64,000 nt of DNA, from assembly GCF_015477355.1 (NCBI RefSeq), contig NZ_JADLRJ010000012.1, positions 124,001-188,000 of the forward strand. The letters are read 5' to 3'. Made by a program: the position numbers and the translations under genes. The stretch comes from Nocardia blacklockiae (GTDB lineage Bacteria; Actinomycetota; Actinomycetes; Mycobacteriales; Mycobacteriaceae). Shown in pieces: positions 20,279 through 29,436 of the stretch. Position 1 is the first letter of the stretch; each line of letters starts with the position of its first letter. The notes beneath the pieces are model-generated. The model was not told where the DNA came from. It saw only the letters and a list, made by a program, of their open reading frames with translations, and did no database searches.

Positions 20279-20299
20279 CTCCTTCGTCGCTCCGTTACG

Positions 20300-22879
20300 T
20301 CAGTGGGTCGGTTCGCCGCCGAGGTCGCCACCGAGATGGGTGTCGGTGGTCGCGGTGGTCTGCGTGGCGCCGAACAGACCCGCGGACCCGTGCCCGCCGC
20401 CGTCGAGATCGCCGCCGAGCCAGCCCTGCCCGCTGTCGACCCCACTCGCGCCGCCGAACCCCGCGCCCACACCGGTACCGAACGCCTGCGAAACATCCAC
20501 GGCCGACCAAGTATTCGCCACCGAGGTCCCACCATCGATCCCCAGCGCACTCTCCCCCGCACCACCTGCCGAGACATCGATCCCGGACCCGACATCCCCC
20601 ACCCCACCGAATCCGGTCCCGCCGCTACCGACCCCTTCGAGCCCGCCGGACAACGCGCTTCCCGCGTCCCCGACCCCCGCAAGGCCACCGCCCAACCCGG
20701 CCCCCGCCTCACCGACGCCCGCGAGCCCACCGCTCAACCCGGCCCCCGCCTCACCGACCCCCGCGAGCCCGCTGCTCAGCCCGGCTCCGGCCTCACCGAT
20801 GCCCGCGAGGTCACCGCCCAAACCGGCGCCGCCACCGAGAGAACTCTCGAGCCCGGTGGACAGCCCGCCGCCCAGATCACCCGCCCCCGACACCGCGCCA
20901 TCCAGCCCGCCGGTGAACCCACCACCGGCCGCAGCCACCCCATCGAGCGCGCCACCGATCCCGGCACCCACCCCGCTCCCACCACCGAGCGCAACATCGA
21001 GCCCACTGCTCAACCCACCCTCACCCGACACTCCACCGTCGAGCCCACCGGCCACGCCGGTCTCGGCAGCCAGCGCACCGTCGAGGGCACCGGTCACGCC
21101 CGCCCCGGCCGCGAGGGAACTGTCGATCCCGGCCCCCAATCCGGTTTCGAGTGCGCCGCCGACCGTATTGCCCAGTCCCGCAGCGGCTTCGAGGCCGGTG
21201 GTCGTCGAACCGACAGCGCCGACAGCGCCCTGCACACCGGTGCCGAGGCCGCCGACGAGCTCGTCTCCGACCGTTGCCGCGCCACCCAGGCCCGCGGACA
21301 GCTGTGTATCCAGTCCGCTGCTCACCGTGCCGAGGCCGCCGAGCGAGGTGTCGATGTCCGCCGCCAGATCCCCCGCTCCCTGCAACCCCGCGCCCACCGT
21401 GCCGCCGACGGCGGTACCCAGGCTCCCACCCAGGTCCGCACCGGTTTGCAACCCGCCGCTCACTGCCCCGGAAAGGTCCGTCGCACCGTCGAACGCACCG
21501 CTGATACCGTCCGACACCGAAGTGCCGAGGTCACCGCCCGCCGACAGAGCCCCGCCCACGGCACCACCGAGCCCGGTCTCCAAACCTGTGGCGACGTCGC
21601 CCAATCCGGCCCCGGCACCCGAAAGCCCGCCCTGCACAGCGGCATCCACATCACCCACGACACCACTGACCACGCCGACGCCGGACAGCCCGGCACCGGC
21701 GGCACCACCGAGCCCGGCCGCCAAATCACCCGCGCCCGCCAAGCCTGCGTCCAACCCCGCCGTCAAACCGCCCACGGCACCGCCCAATCCGGCCACGACA
21801 TCTCCGGCACCGGACAAGCCCGCACCGACCGAAGCGCCCAAACCGTCGGCGGCACCGCCCAACTCGCCCGCCAGATCACCCACACCGGACAGCCCGGCAC
21901 CCGCAGCACCACTCAGCTCGCCCGCGCCGGACAACCCGGCCCCGACCGCGGCACCCGCCGCACCGCCCAGTCCGGCCGCCAAATCGCCTGCGCCGGACAG
22001 CCCACCGCTGACCGCGGCACCGCCCAGCTCGGCCGCCACATCATCCGCACCCGACAAACCACCGCCGACCGCAGCACCCACGGCACCACCCAGATCGGCC
22101 GCCACATCAGCCGCGCCGGACAAGCCGCCGCCGATCAATGTCCCAGCGGCCCCCGACAATCCGGCTGCCAGGTCGCCCGCGCCCGACAAGCCCGTGCCGA
22201 CCGTGGCACCGAGGTTGGCGGCGGCCTCGGTGAGACCCGTTGCGGCGGTGGACAAGCCGGTGGAGACGGCTGCGCCGAGGTCGGTGGAGAGGGTGGTGGC
22301 GGCTCCGAGGGCGGTGCTGAGGCCTGCTTCCAAGCCCGCGCCGACCTGGGTGACGGCGTCTACCGCGCCGTGGAGGTCCAGGCCCGCGGCCGCGCCGCCT
22401 GTCAGCGCGGCGCCGAGGTCGGCGGCCGCACCCGCCGCCGCGCCGATGCCCGCGGCGATACCGGTCTCGAGGCCCGCGCCCGCAGACAGGCCCGCGCCGA
22501 GGCCCGCGCCGAGATCCGCGCCGATCTGACCGGCGGTCTCGCCGGACAGGCCGAGGTCCAGGCCCGAGCCGACGGTCACGCCGGCGTCCGCGCCGAGTGC
22601 CGCGCCCGCACCCAGACTCGCCTCGGCGGCGGTCGCGACCCCGGCACCCGCGTTGCCGGTGGCGCCCGCCCCGGCGGCGACGATCGCCGCGAGCTGCGAC
22701 CCGCCGGTGACCAACGCCGACTCCGCCACCATGGGCGCGACGGCGGCGATGTCCTCCGGCGTCACCGCCGTCAGCCCCGCGGCGGCCAGCGCCTGCGCCG
22801 GATTGGCGCAATAGCCCACCGCGGCCTCGTGGTCGCGCAGCAGGCTCAGAATGAACTCGAGAATGGCGTTGGGGCTCAT
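20300..22879 (-). CDS. iniB: IniB-like Gly/Ala-rich repetitive protein
   Basis: An 859-residue protein. A conserved N-terminal domain of about 50 residues (MSPNAILEFILSLLRDHEAA, ANPAQALAAAGLTAVTPEDI) matches the IniB N-terminal type. The rest is Gly/Ala/Leu repeats, with dozens of GLSGAGDLAAGLGG-like units at about residues 70-790 and a less regular tail. It is much longer than mycobacterial IniB (roughly 480 residues). There is no signal peptide and no clear membrane helix. Such repeats may form a fibrous or phase-separating scaffold. It is the first gene of the minus-strand block, divergent from the Hsp70-like gene. The precise function of IniB is unknown. Confidence 0.85.
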   Translation of the reverse strand: MSPNAILEFILSLLRDHEAAVGYCANPAQALAAAGLTAVTPEDIAAVAPMVAESALVTGGSQLAAIVAAGAGATGNAGAGVATAAEASLGAGAALGADAGVTVGSGLDLGLSGETAGQIGADLGAGLGAGLSAGAGLETGIAAGIGAAAGAAADLGAALTGGAAAGLDLHGAVDAVTQVGAGLEAGLSTALGAATTLSTDLGAAVSTGLSTAATGLTEAAANLGATVGTGLSGAGDLAAGLSGAAGTLIGGGLSGAADVAADLGGAVGAAVGGGLSGADDVAAELGGAAVSGGLSGAGDLAAGLGGAAGAAVGAGLSGAGELSGAAGAGLSGVGDLAGELGGAADGLGASVGAGLSGAGDVVAGLGGAVGGLTAGLDAGLAGAGDLAAGLGGAAGAGLSGVGVVSGVVGDVDAAVQGGLSGAGAGLGDVATGLETGLGGAVGGALSAGGDLGTSVSDGISGAFDGATDLSGAVSGGLQTGADLGGSLGTAVGGTVGAGLQGAGDLAADIDTSLGGLGTVSSGLDTQLSAGLGGAATVGDELVGGLGTGVQGAVGAVGSTTTGLEAAAGLGNTVGGALETGLGAGIDSSLAAGAGVTGALDGALAAETGVAGGLDGGVSGEGGLSSGLDVALGGGSGVGAGIGGALDGVAAAGGGFTGGLDGAVSGAGDLGGGLSTGLESSLGGGAGLGGDLAGIGEAGAGLSSGLAGVGEAGAGLSGGLAGVGEAGAGLGGGLAGVGDAGSALSGGLEGVGSGGTGFGGVGDVGSGIDVSAGGAGESALGIDGGTSVANTWSAVDVSQAFGTGVGAGFGGASGVDSGQGWLGGDLDGGGHGSAGLFGATQTTATTDTHLGGDLGGEPTH

Positions 22880-22942
22880 GGGACACCTCTTGAATCAGCG
22901 AACCGATAGCGGTCCGCGGCAGTCGAATTGCTTTCACGCTAG

Positions 22943-23068
22943 GAACCCCCGGGCTTTCCTCGAAACGGGGCGAACCCCCCTCCTCCGCGCCGCCGCCGCG
23001 ATGGGGGCCGCCGCCGCATTAGGGGAATTTCCCCGTACTCGAGTCCCGGTGAGTAACGACGAACCCCC
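22943..23068. promoter_or_regulatory. Divergent iniB / Hsp70-like promoter region with repeated GAACCCCC and a palindrome
   Basis: GAACCCCC appears at 22943-22950, 22972-22979 and 23061-23068. The palindrome GGGGAA-T-TTCCCC lies at 23022-23034. The motifs fall in the 278-base spacer between iniB and the divergent Hsp70-like gene, so they are candidate sites for the linked LuxR-type regulator. That link is inference. Confidence 0.45.
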
Positions 23069-23157
23069 AGCAACCGAAAGGTCCGGTAGGTCGCGACGAT
23101 CACGCAACCTCTCGAACACACGTTTCACCTTGCGTTTCGAACGACAGGGGTTCTCGA

Positions 23158-24942
23158 ATGACTCAGGGCCTGGCGCTCGGCATCACCGTCGGGTCGTCGC
23201 ACACGGTCGCCGTCACGACTTCGTGCGAGTACGGCAGCACCGACGATGTCACCGTCCGCACTCGGCCCAGCGCACCGCCGGGCGTGTCGGACGGCTTCCT
23301 GGCACGCGTCGGCGACCCCGTGGACATGCTGACCGCCGACGGCTCGTCCGTCGCGGCCGCGGATCTGGTGGCGGGCGTGATCGGCGCGGTGATCGACGAC
23401 CACGCCCCGGCGCACACCGTGCTCGGCCACCCGACGTGGTGGCAGCCGCACGTCGTGGCAGCCCAGCGGGCGGCCCTGGACGCCGCCGGCCGACACGCCG
23501 TGACCCTGGTCCCCGAGGCCGTGGCCGCGGTCCGTCGCCTGGCCGAGGAGCACCGTGCTTCCGAGCACGACGCCGTCCTCGTCTACGACCTGGGCAGCAC
23601 GGGCCTGACCGTCTCGGTCGTCGGCCCGGCGGGTCTGCTCGCCGAGTCCGTCCGCGCCGACGAGGTGGCGGGCAGCGAATTCGATCTACTGGTGTTGCGT
23701 TACGTTCTGGCAAACGCGCTGGGCGATTACGATCTCGACCCGTTCGACCCGGTGGTGGAATCGGAATTGTCGGCGCTGCGGCAGCGCTGCCGAAAAGCGA
23801 AAGAAGACCTTTCCGGAATTACCGCCACGGTCGTGGAGGTGCGCTTCCCCGGCCTGCCCGGCCGCGACATCCGCCTCGTCCGCGACGACATCGAGGAGTT
23901 GCTGCGCGAGCCGCTGCTGGACTCGATGCGGTCGGTGCGCGAGGCGCTGACCCGCGCGGGCGTCGCGGTGGGCGCGATCCTGCCGACCGGGGGCGGCAGC
24001 GCCATCCCGTTGCTCACCGAACTGCTGTCCACGGAGTTCGGCGTCCCGGTCATCGCCACCGCCGCGCCCGCGCACACCGGCGCACACGGCGCGGCCCTGC
24101 TCGCCGCCGACCTGCTCGCCGAATCCACCGAAACCATTGCCGCACCGGCTGTCCCGACGGCGCCCACCGACTCCCTCCCGGCACAGCGCCACCACGCTTC
24201 GTCCGCACAACACGCACCACCGGCACCTCGGGCAGCGACTCGACGCGACCACACCGAGCAGGGGAAGCAGCACGACCGCACTCCGCCGACCGCGCAAGAC
24301 CACGAGCCGCCTGCGGTCTCGCCGTTGCCCGCCCTGCCCGAGGACGCCGACAGTCGTTCTCGCGCGGGTACCTGGCGGCGGATGGCGCTCATCGGCGGCG
24401 CGGCGGCGGCGGTAGCCGCGCTGGCGACGGGGACGCTCGCGCTCGGTACGGCGATCGACTCTCCTTCTTCCTCAACGACTTCCACGACCGGGTCGGCCTC
24501 GTCCGGCGGATTGCAGTCGGCGGCACAGGGTTCCGGTGCGACGTCCGGTGCGGCGGTGGGAGCCGCCGCCAGCGGCGTGCCCGGGTCGGGTTCCGGCACC
24601 GGAGCGGCTGTTCCGGTCGCGGCGACCTCCGCCGCGGGAAGTCCCGGCCAGCCGGGCAATCCGGGCCAGCCGGGCAGCCCCGCGCAAGCGGGCGCACCCG
24701 CTCCTGCCACCGGCGATCCCGCCGCACCCGGTAACCCGAGCGCGCCCGCGGCACCCAATTCGCCCGCGCCGCAACCACCTCCGGTCCAGGCACAGCCACC
24801 GAACGTGCCCACGGCACCGTCCGCGCCCACGCTGCCCGCCCAGCCCGGCGGCACCCTGGGCGACGTCATCGACCACACGGGCGACACTCTCGGCACGGTC
24901 CTGGACGCCCCGGGCCAGATCCTCGGACACACAGGTGGTTGA
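23158..24942 (+). CDS. Membrane-anchored Hsp70-like protein
   Basis: A 594-residue protein. The N-terminal actin/Hsp70-type ATPase domain (about 1-325) has phosphate 1 (LGITVGSSHTVAV), phosphate 2 (LVYDLGSTGLTVSVVG) and an adenosine-type motif (AILPTGGGSAIPLL). There is no substrate-binding domain. A basic and disordered linker leads to one membrane helix (about 407-430). A Pro/Gly tail with collagen-like GQPGNPGQPGSP should then lie outside the membrane. It could sense or transmit envelope state. It takes the place of Rv0340 in the mycobacterial order and sits 6 bases before the regulator gene, with which it is surely co-transcribed. Confidence 0.8.
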   Translation: MTQGLALGITVGSSHTVAVTTSCEYGSTDDVTVRTRPSAPPGVSDGFLARVGDPVDMLTADGSSVAAADLVAGVIGAVIDDHAPAHTVLGHPTWWQPHVVAAQRAALDAAGRHAVTLVPEAVAAVRRLAEEHRASEHDAVLVYDLGSTGLTVSVVGPAGLLAESVRADEVAGSEFDLLVLRYVLANALGDYDLDPFDPVVESELSALRQRCRKAKEDLSGITATVVEVRFPGLPGRDIRLVRDDIEELLREPLLDSMRSVREALTRAGVAVGAILPTGGGSAIPLLTELLSTEFGVPVIATAAPAHTGAHGAALLAADLLAESTETIAAPAVPTAPTDSLPAQRHHASSAQHAPPAPRAATRRDHTEQGKQHDRTPPTAQDHEPPAVSPLPALPEDADSRSRAGTWRRMALIGGAAAAVAALATGTLALGTAIDSPSSSTTSTTGSASSGGLQSAAQGSGATSGAAVGAAASGVPGSGSGTGAAVPVAATSAAGSPGQPGNPGQPGSPAQAGAPAPATGDPAAPGNPSAPAAPNSPAPQPPPVQAQPPNVPTAPSAPTLPAQPGGTLGDVIDHTGDTLGTVLDAPGQILGHTGG

Positions 24943-24948
24943 GACCCG

Positions 24949-27900
24949 GTGACAAGCACTACAGCCGTCGCCCACGAGTCGCTGCCGGGCGTACGAGAGA
25001 TGTTCCGCGAGTTGGATTCCCCGAGTCCGGAACCCCAGGTCTACCTGATGCGCGGGCGCTCCGGCACCGGCAAGTCGACGCTGCTGGCGGCCCTCCGCAC
25101 CCGCCTGCGCGGTCGCGGCATCGTCTCCTGCGACACGGTCGCCGAGGCCACCGGCACGTCCGGCGGGCGGGCGGCGCTGATCGTCGACGACGCTCACACG
25201 CTGGACCCCAGTGAGCTGGTGAAGCTCTGCGCCGCGGTGGAATCCGGCTGTTGCACGATGGTGATCGCCACCCGCCCGCGGCCGCACGATCCGGCGCTGC
25301 GGGCGTTCACCGACGCGGTCGCGCGCCGCGGCCGGGTGGTCGATCTGCGCCCGCTCGGCGTGGCCGACATCGCCCCGTTCGCGAGGGAATTGGGGATGAT
25401 GGTGCCGCGGCCGGTGGCCCAGCACATCCACGGCCGTACCGCGGGCATCCACGGCGGCGTGGTGGCGGCGCTGTCGGCGGCCTGCGCCACCCGGCTGGAC
25501 GGGAGCATCGGCGCGGTCGACGAGGCGGTGGCGGGCTGGGCGCGGTCGCTGCTCGACGACACCGATCCCGCCCTGCTGGACGCGTTCGTGGTGGCGGCCA
25601 CCGGCACCGGGCTGGACCCGGCCGAACTCACCGAGGTATTGAACAGCTCCGACGGCGACGCGCTGGATCTCATCGACCGGGCCCGCGCCAGCGCCCTGGT
25701 GACCGACGCCGACCTGCTGCTCGCGCTCGCGGTCGCCCCGCTGCGCACGCTCGTCGGCGACCGTCGTTTCCTCCTGGTGCAGCGCCGCCTGCTACAGGCC
25801 CGCCTCGATGCCGGACTGCTGCGCGACCACACCGCGCTGCTGCTCGCGGAGTCGGGTGTCCGCGATGCGCGGCTCGCCGAATTCCTCTGTGCCGCAGCGG
25901 AGTCGGCCGGTTCCGAGACGGTTCGCTACTACGCGGCCGCGGCCGCCAGCGGCACCGGGACCGGTTGGCGTCCCGCCCCGGCGGTGACGCTGCGCTGGGC
26001 CGAGGCCGCCGCTCGCGCGGGCAATACGGAGGTCGCCCTGCGGCTCGCCGAGCCGATGCTGGGCCGCTCCGACGGCCCGGTCGCCGAACTCGCCGCGGCC
26101 GTGCGGGTGTGCGCCGGTGTGTGGACGCGCCGCGGCCTGGCCGCCCGCGCCGCCGAACTCTATTCCTGGCTCGGCCCGCAGCGGATCGGCACCGACTGGG
26201 CCGTCGGCGCCACCGTCCTGTACCTGGCGGGCGACGTCGACACGGCCGACGCCATGTCCGCCTCCGCCGCCCTGTGGCCCCCGACCCAGACCACGGCCCG
26301 CGCGGGCCTGATCGCCACCGCACTGGCCGACTCCCTCGGAGTAGCCCACTCCACCAACGGAATCCAGCCCTCCACGCCCGACGCCGCCGAAGCCGCAACC
26401 TTCGCCGACACCCGGGGCCTCGCCACGTCGCGAACCTCCACCGACACCCGAAGCCCGCACCACACACCGACCACCGACCGCGTGCCCCTCGGCGCGCAAA
26501 GCCCCTCCTCCACAAACGGTTTCGACTCCGCGCACCACTCGGCCACCACGCAAATTCCCGACACAGCACGGAGTTCCGACGGCACGAGCAACTCCGCCAA
26601 CACACCAGGATTCGACGGCACACGAGCGGCCAACGGTTCACCGAACTCCGCCCACACGCCGAACCCGGACAGCGCACCCGCATTCGACGACACACCCCGG
26701 CCCCGCACGCAACGTCCCGCCCGACCGTGGGCAGCCGACGGCTCTGGAGTCCCCGGCGATACGCGAAACTCGGACGCCGCACTCGAACCCGGCACCCCGG
26801 ATGCCAACGGCACCAGCGGTTTCGGCGGCACCTGCTCGGCCGACCGCACCCCCGGCCGTGCCGCGTCGCTGACGGCGGCCTCGGCGCTGATTCAGGCGGC
26901 GCGGGCCGAACTCTCCTCGGCGACCACGGATTTCCTGCCCTGCACGGCGGTGTCGGTCGCGACGCTGTTGTGCCTGAGCATGGGGGAACCGCGGCGGGCG
27001 GCCGACGCGCTGCACGGTGCGGCGGCACCGGCGCCGGCCGAGCCGAGTGGTGAGGTCGCGCTGCGCGATCAGCAGCTGCTGGTGCTGTCGGCGTGGACCT
27101 CGATGCTGGGTGGGGACGAACAGGCCGCCACGCAGCTCGCGGCGGCCGTGGATCTCGGGCGGCTGTCCGCGCGGGATCGGCTGCTCGCGCACGGGGTGCT
27201 GGTCGGGCTGGCCCGGCGCGGCGGCGACCACACCGCGCTCACGCTGGCCTGGCAGGCGGCGCACCCGCTGTTCGACGACATCGGCGTGGACCTGCTGGCG
27301 CTGCTGCCGATCGGCGAGCTGTGGCTGGCCGGGATCCGGTTGCAGGACGAGAGCCGGGTGGCCGCGCTGGTCGACGCCGCGGGAAAACTGTTGCGGCGCT
27401 TGGGCAACCCGCCCGCCTGGGCCAACGCCTACCACTGGTACGCGATCCAGGCCGCGATCGCCCGCGAGCGTCCCGACGAATTGCTCCCGCACGCACAGCA
27501 TTTGAAGGCCGCGGCGCAGGCCGGCGATCCGCACGCCGCGGCGCTGGCCGACGCGGGCCGCACCTGGGTGCTGGCCCTGCGCGGCTCCGTGGCCCCGGAC
27601 GAGGTGGCGGCCGCGGTGCGCCGGCTGGCCGGCATCGGCATGGTGTGGGACGCCGCCCGGCTGGCCAGCGAGGCCGCCCTGGCGGCCGACGACTCGACCG
27701 TCGCGACGGCCCTGCTGAAACTGGCCCGCACGGTGCGCACCGAATCCCGGCCGCCGCAATTGCCGATCCGCCCACCCGAGCCCGCGGCCGAACCGCGGCC
27801 CGAACCCGCGCCCCGCAGCGACGCCATTCTCAGCGAGCGCGAACGCGAGGTCGCCGAGCTCGTGCTACTGGGGTTGACCTACCGGGAAATCGGCGCTCGG

Positions 27901-28026
27901 CTGTACATCTCGGCGAAGACGGTGGAACATCATGTCGCGCGCATCCGGCGTCGGATCGGGGCCGGGTCCCGATCCGAGTTATTGTCGATGCTCCGCGCCA
28001 TGGGCCACGGCTCGCTGCTCGTGTGA
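24949..28026 (+). CDS. iniR: Large ATP-binding LuxR-type regulator, IniR-like
   Basis: A 1025-residue LAL/MalT-like regulator. The P-loop is at about 28-40 (MRGRSGTGKSTLL) and Walker B at about 65-77 (ALIVDDAHTLD). A helical-repeat middle region follows, and a LuxR helix-turn-helix closes the protein (SEREREVAELVLLGLTYREI, SAKTVEHHVARIRRRIG). In mycobacteria the divergent regulator IniR (Rv0339c) controls iniBAC; gene position and architecture agree here. Residues of about 464-634 form a low-complexity Ser/Thr/Asn/Pro segment that interrupts the helical repeats. The GTG start is 6 bases after the Hsp70-like gene. ATP or ligand binding probably gates DNA binding. Confidence 0.82.
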   Translation: MTSTTAVAHESLPGVREMFRELDSPSPEPQVYLMRGRSGTGKSTLLAALRTRLRGRGIVSCDTVAEATGTSGGRAALIVDDAHTLDPSELVKLCAAVESGCCTMVIATRPRPHDPALRAFTDAVARRGRVVDLRPLGVADIAPFARELGMMVPRPVAQHIHGRTAGIHGGVVAALSAACATRLDGSIGAVDEAVAGWARSLLDDTDPALLDAFVVAATGTGLDPAELTEVLNSSDGDALDLIDRARASALVTDADLLLALAVAPLRTLVGDRRFLLVQRRLLQARLDAGLLRDHTALLLAESGVRDARLAEFLCAAAESAGSETVRYYAAAAASGTGTGWRPAPAVTLRWAEAAARAGNTEVALRLAEPMLGRSDGPVAELAAAVRVCAGVWTRRGLAARAAELYSWLGPQRIGTDWAVGATVLYLAGDVDTADAMSASAALWPPTQTTARAGLIATALADSLGVAHSTNGIQPSTPDAAEAATFADTRGLATSRTSTDTRSPHHTPTTDRVPLGAQSPSSTNGFDSAHHSATTQIPDTARSSDGTSNSANTPGFDGTRAANGSPNSAHTPNPDSAPAFDDTPRPRTQRPARPWAADGSGVPGDTRNSDAALEPGTPDANGTSGFGGTCSADRTPGRAASLTAASALIQAARAELSSATTDFLPCTAVSVATLLCLSMGEPRRAADALHGAAAPAPAEPSGEVALRDQQLLVLSAWTSMLGGDEQAATQLAAAVDLGRLSARDRLLAHGVLVGLARRGGDHTALTLAWQAAHPLFDDIGVDLLALLPIGELWLAGIRLQDESRVAALVDAAGKLLRRLGNPPAWANAYHWYAIQAAIARERPDELLPHAQHLKAAAQAGDPHAAALADAGRTWVLALRGSVAPDEVAAAVRRLAGIGMVWDAARLASEAALAADDSTVATALLKLARTVRTESRPPQLPIRPPEPAAEPRPEPAPRSDAILSEREREVAELVLLGLTYREIGARLYISAKTVEHHVARIRRRIGAGSRSELLSMLRAMGHGSLLV

Positions 28027-28072
28027 CATCGGTGCGGAGCCGACCGGGACGCACCGAAGCGAGGTAACGAGG

Positions 28073-29266
28073 ATGGCCACAGGGGTGGGCCTGCGCATCG
28101 CCGCGGACGAATGCCTCGCGGCCATCGTCGCCGGCGCCGGCGAGACGGACGACGACTCGCCCGAACCCCACTACATCGTTCGCGAGTCGGTGCTGCACAT
28201 GTCCGACGACGGCGACGCCGCGCTCGGCGGCGACCCGCCGTCCGGCCATTCCCATTCGATCACCGGCTTTTTCGACGCGGTCGGCGACCCGGCCGGCATC
28301 TCGGTCGACGACGGCGAGGCCTACCGCGCCGAGGATCTGGTCGCGACGGCCCTGTTCTGCCTGATCAATCTGGCCGCCGAGCATTTGAACGGCCCCGCCG
28401 AGTTCTACGCCACCCACCCCGCCGACTGGCCCGCGCAGCAGGTGACGGCCCTGCGCGACGCCCTCGACTACCTCGGCCTGCGGTCGGTGGTGCTGGTGAG
28501 CGAGGGCGAACTCCCCGATCCCGGCACGACCGCGGACGGTGCCGTCGACGGCCGCGCCTACGCCCGGGACGCGGCCCGCGCGGCGCTGGCGGCCGTGCTG
28601 GCCACCCCGGCCGGCGCCACCCCGCCGGACCCGACCCACACCGAGAATTCGCTGATCGTCACCGACGTGCTCCCCGCGCTGCCGTCCGACGACCAGACGA
28701 TGCAGGCCTATTCGGCCGCCATGCCCGCCGCCTACGCCGCGGCCACGCCCGCGGTCTACCCGGAAACCGAGGCGGCCGAACCGGTTCCGGCCGCCGACGC
28801 CGAGCAGCCCGCGGCCGCCGCGCCGCCGCAACCGCGCCGCCACCGCCGCACCGTACTGCTGATCGCCGCCGGCGCGGCGGCGCTGGGCTTGGTGCTGGGC
28901 GGCGTCGCCGTGGGCCTGGTGGTGCACGACGACACCTCCGAACCCGTGTCGCCACTACCGAACGCGCGGTCCGAGCCCGCGCCGACGTCCCTCGTCCCGC
29001 CCCCGCCACCGGTTTTCGTCGCCCCGCCGCCGACGACGATCATCGAGGAACCCGCCCCGGAGCCCGAGCCGCCGGAGACCACGCCGCCGCCACCGCCGAC
29101 CTCCGAACCGCCGCCGCCACCGTCGGCGACGACCACTCCGCAGCGGCCCACCCGGACCACGCCGAGCACCCCGCGCCGGACGCCGACCACGGTCATTCCG
29201 TTCCTGCCGTACCCGAGCTGGCTGCCGCCACCGGCAACGCAGACGCCGTACGCGCGGATTCCGTGA
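28073..29266 (+). CDS. Shortened Hsp70/actin-fold-like membrane protein with Pro-rich tail
   Basis: A 397-residue protein. Its first 185 residues resemble the first half of the Hsp70-like ATPase domain of the 23158 gene (AEDLVATALFCLINLAAEHL, DALDYLGLRSVVLVSEGEL). The phosphate 2 and adenosine motifs are absent, so ATP hydrolysis is unlikely. One membrane helix (TVLLIAAGAAALGLVLGGVA, about 262-286) and a Pro/Thr-rich external tail follow. The frame is intact and it lies 46 bases after the regulator gene, so it is a diverged partner, not a pseudogene. It may pair with the full Hsp70-like protein. Function unknown. Confidence 0.72.
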   Translation: MATGVGLRIAADECLAAIVAGAGETDDDSPEPHYIVRESVLHMSDDGDAALGGDPPSGHSHSITGFFDAVGDPAGISVDDGEAYRAEDLVATALFCLINLAAEHLNGPAEFYATHPADWPAQQVTALRDALDYLGLRSVVLVSEGELPDPGTTADGAVDGRAYARDAARAALAAVLATPAGATPPDPTHTENSLIVTDVLPALPSDDQTMQAYSAAMPAAYAAATPAVYPETEAAEPVPAADAEQPAAAAPPQPRRHRRTVLLIAAGAAALGLVLGGVAVGLVVHDDTSEPVSPLPNARSEPAPTSLVPPPPPVFVAPPPTTIIEEPAPEPEPPETTPPPPPTSEPPPPPSATTTPQRPTRTTPSTPRRTPTTVIPFLPYPSWLPPPATQTPYARIP

Positions 29267-29316
29267 TCGTTTCGTAGCGAACCGAACGCGTTTGTGCCCT
29301 AAAGTGAAGCGCTGAC

Positions 29317-29347
29317 CCGAGTGCCCGGTTCCGAACCGAGCACTCGG
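29317..29347. terminator. Long hairpin between the Hsp70-like operon and the S1 protease gene
   Basis: Arms CCGAGTGC / GCACTCGG enclose an inner CGGTTC-C-GAACCG palindrome, giving a stem of about 14 pairs with one internal mismatch. It may terminate the upstream operon. Alternatively, if transcription starts just after TAAAGT at 29300-29305, it lies in the protease leader. Confidence 0.55.
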
Positions 29348-29436
29348 TGTGCTTGCAGGACGGGGGCTGTTGCCGCACAACGGTTTCACGGCCCGCTGAT
29401 TCACCTGGCACAACGCGTGCCTGACGAAGGGACTTC

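Noticed and set aside
18923-22909. Very long plus-strand open frame (over 1300 codons) opposite iniA and iniB
   Set aside because: It mirrors the repetitive, GC-rich iniB/iniA genes on the other strand; composition is biased to Arg/Pro/Gly/His, and there is no domain or ribosome-binding site.
28073-29266. Pseudogene reading of the shortened Hsp70-like gene
   Set aside because: The frame is intact, the membrane helix and tail are kept, and spacing to the upstream gene is operon-like; a diverged functional gene is more likely.
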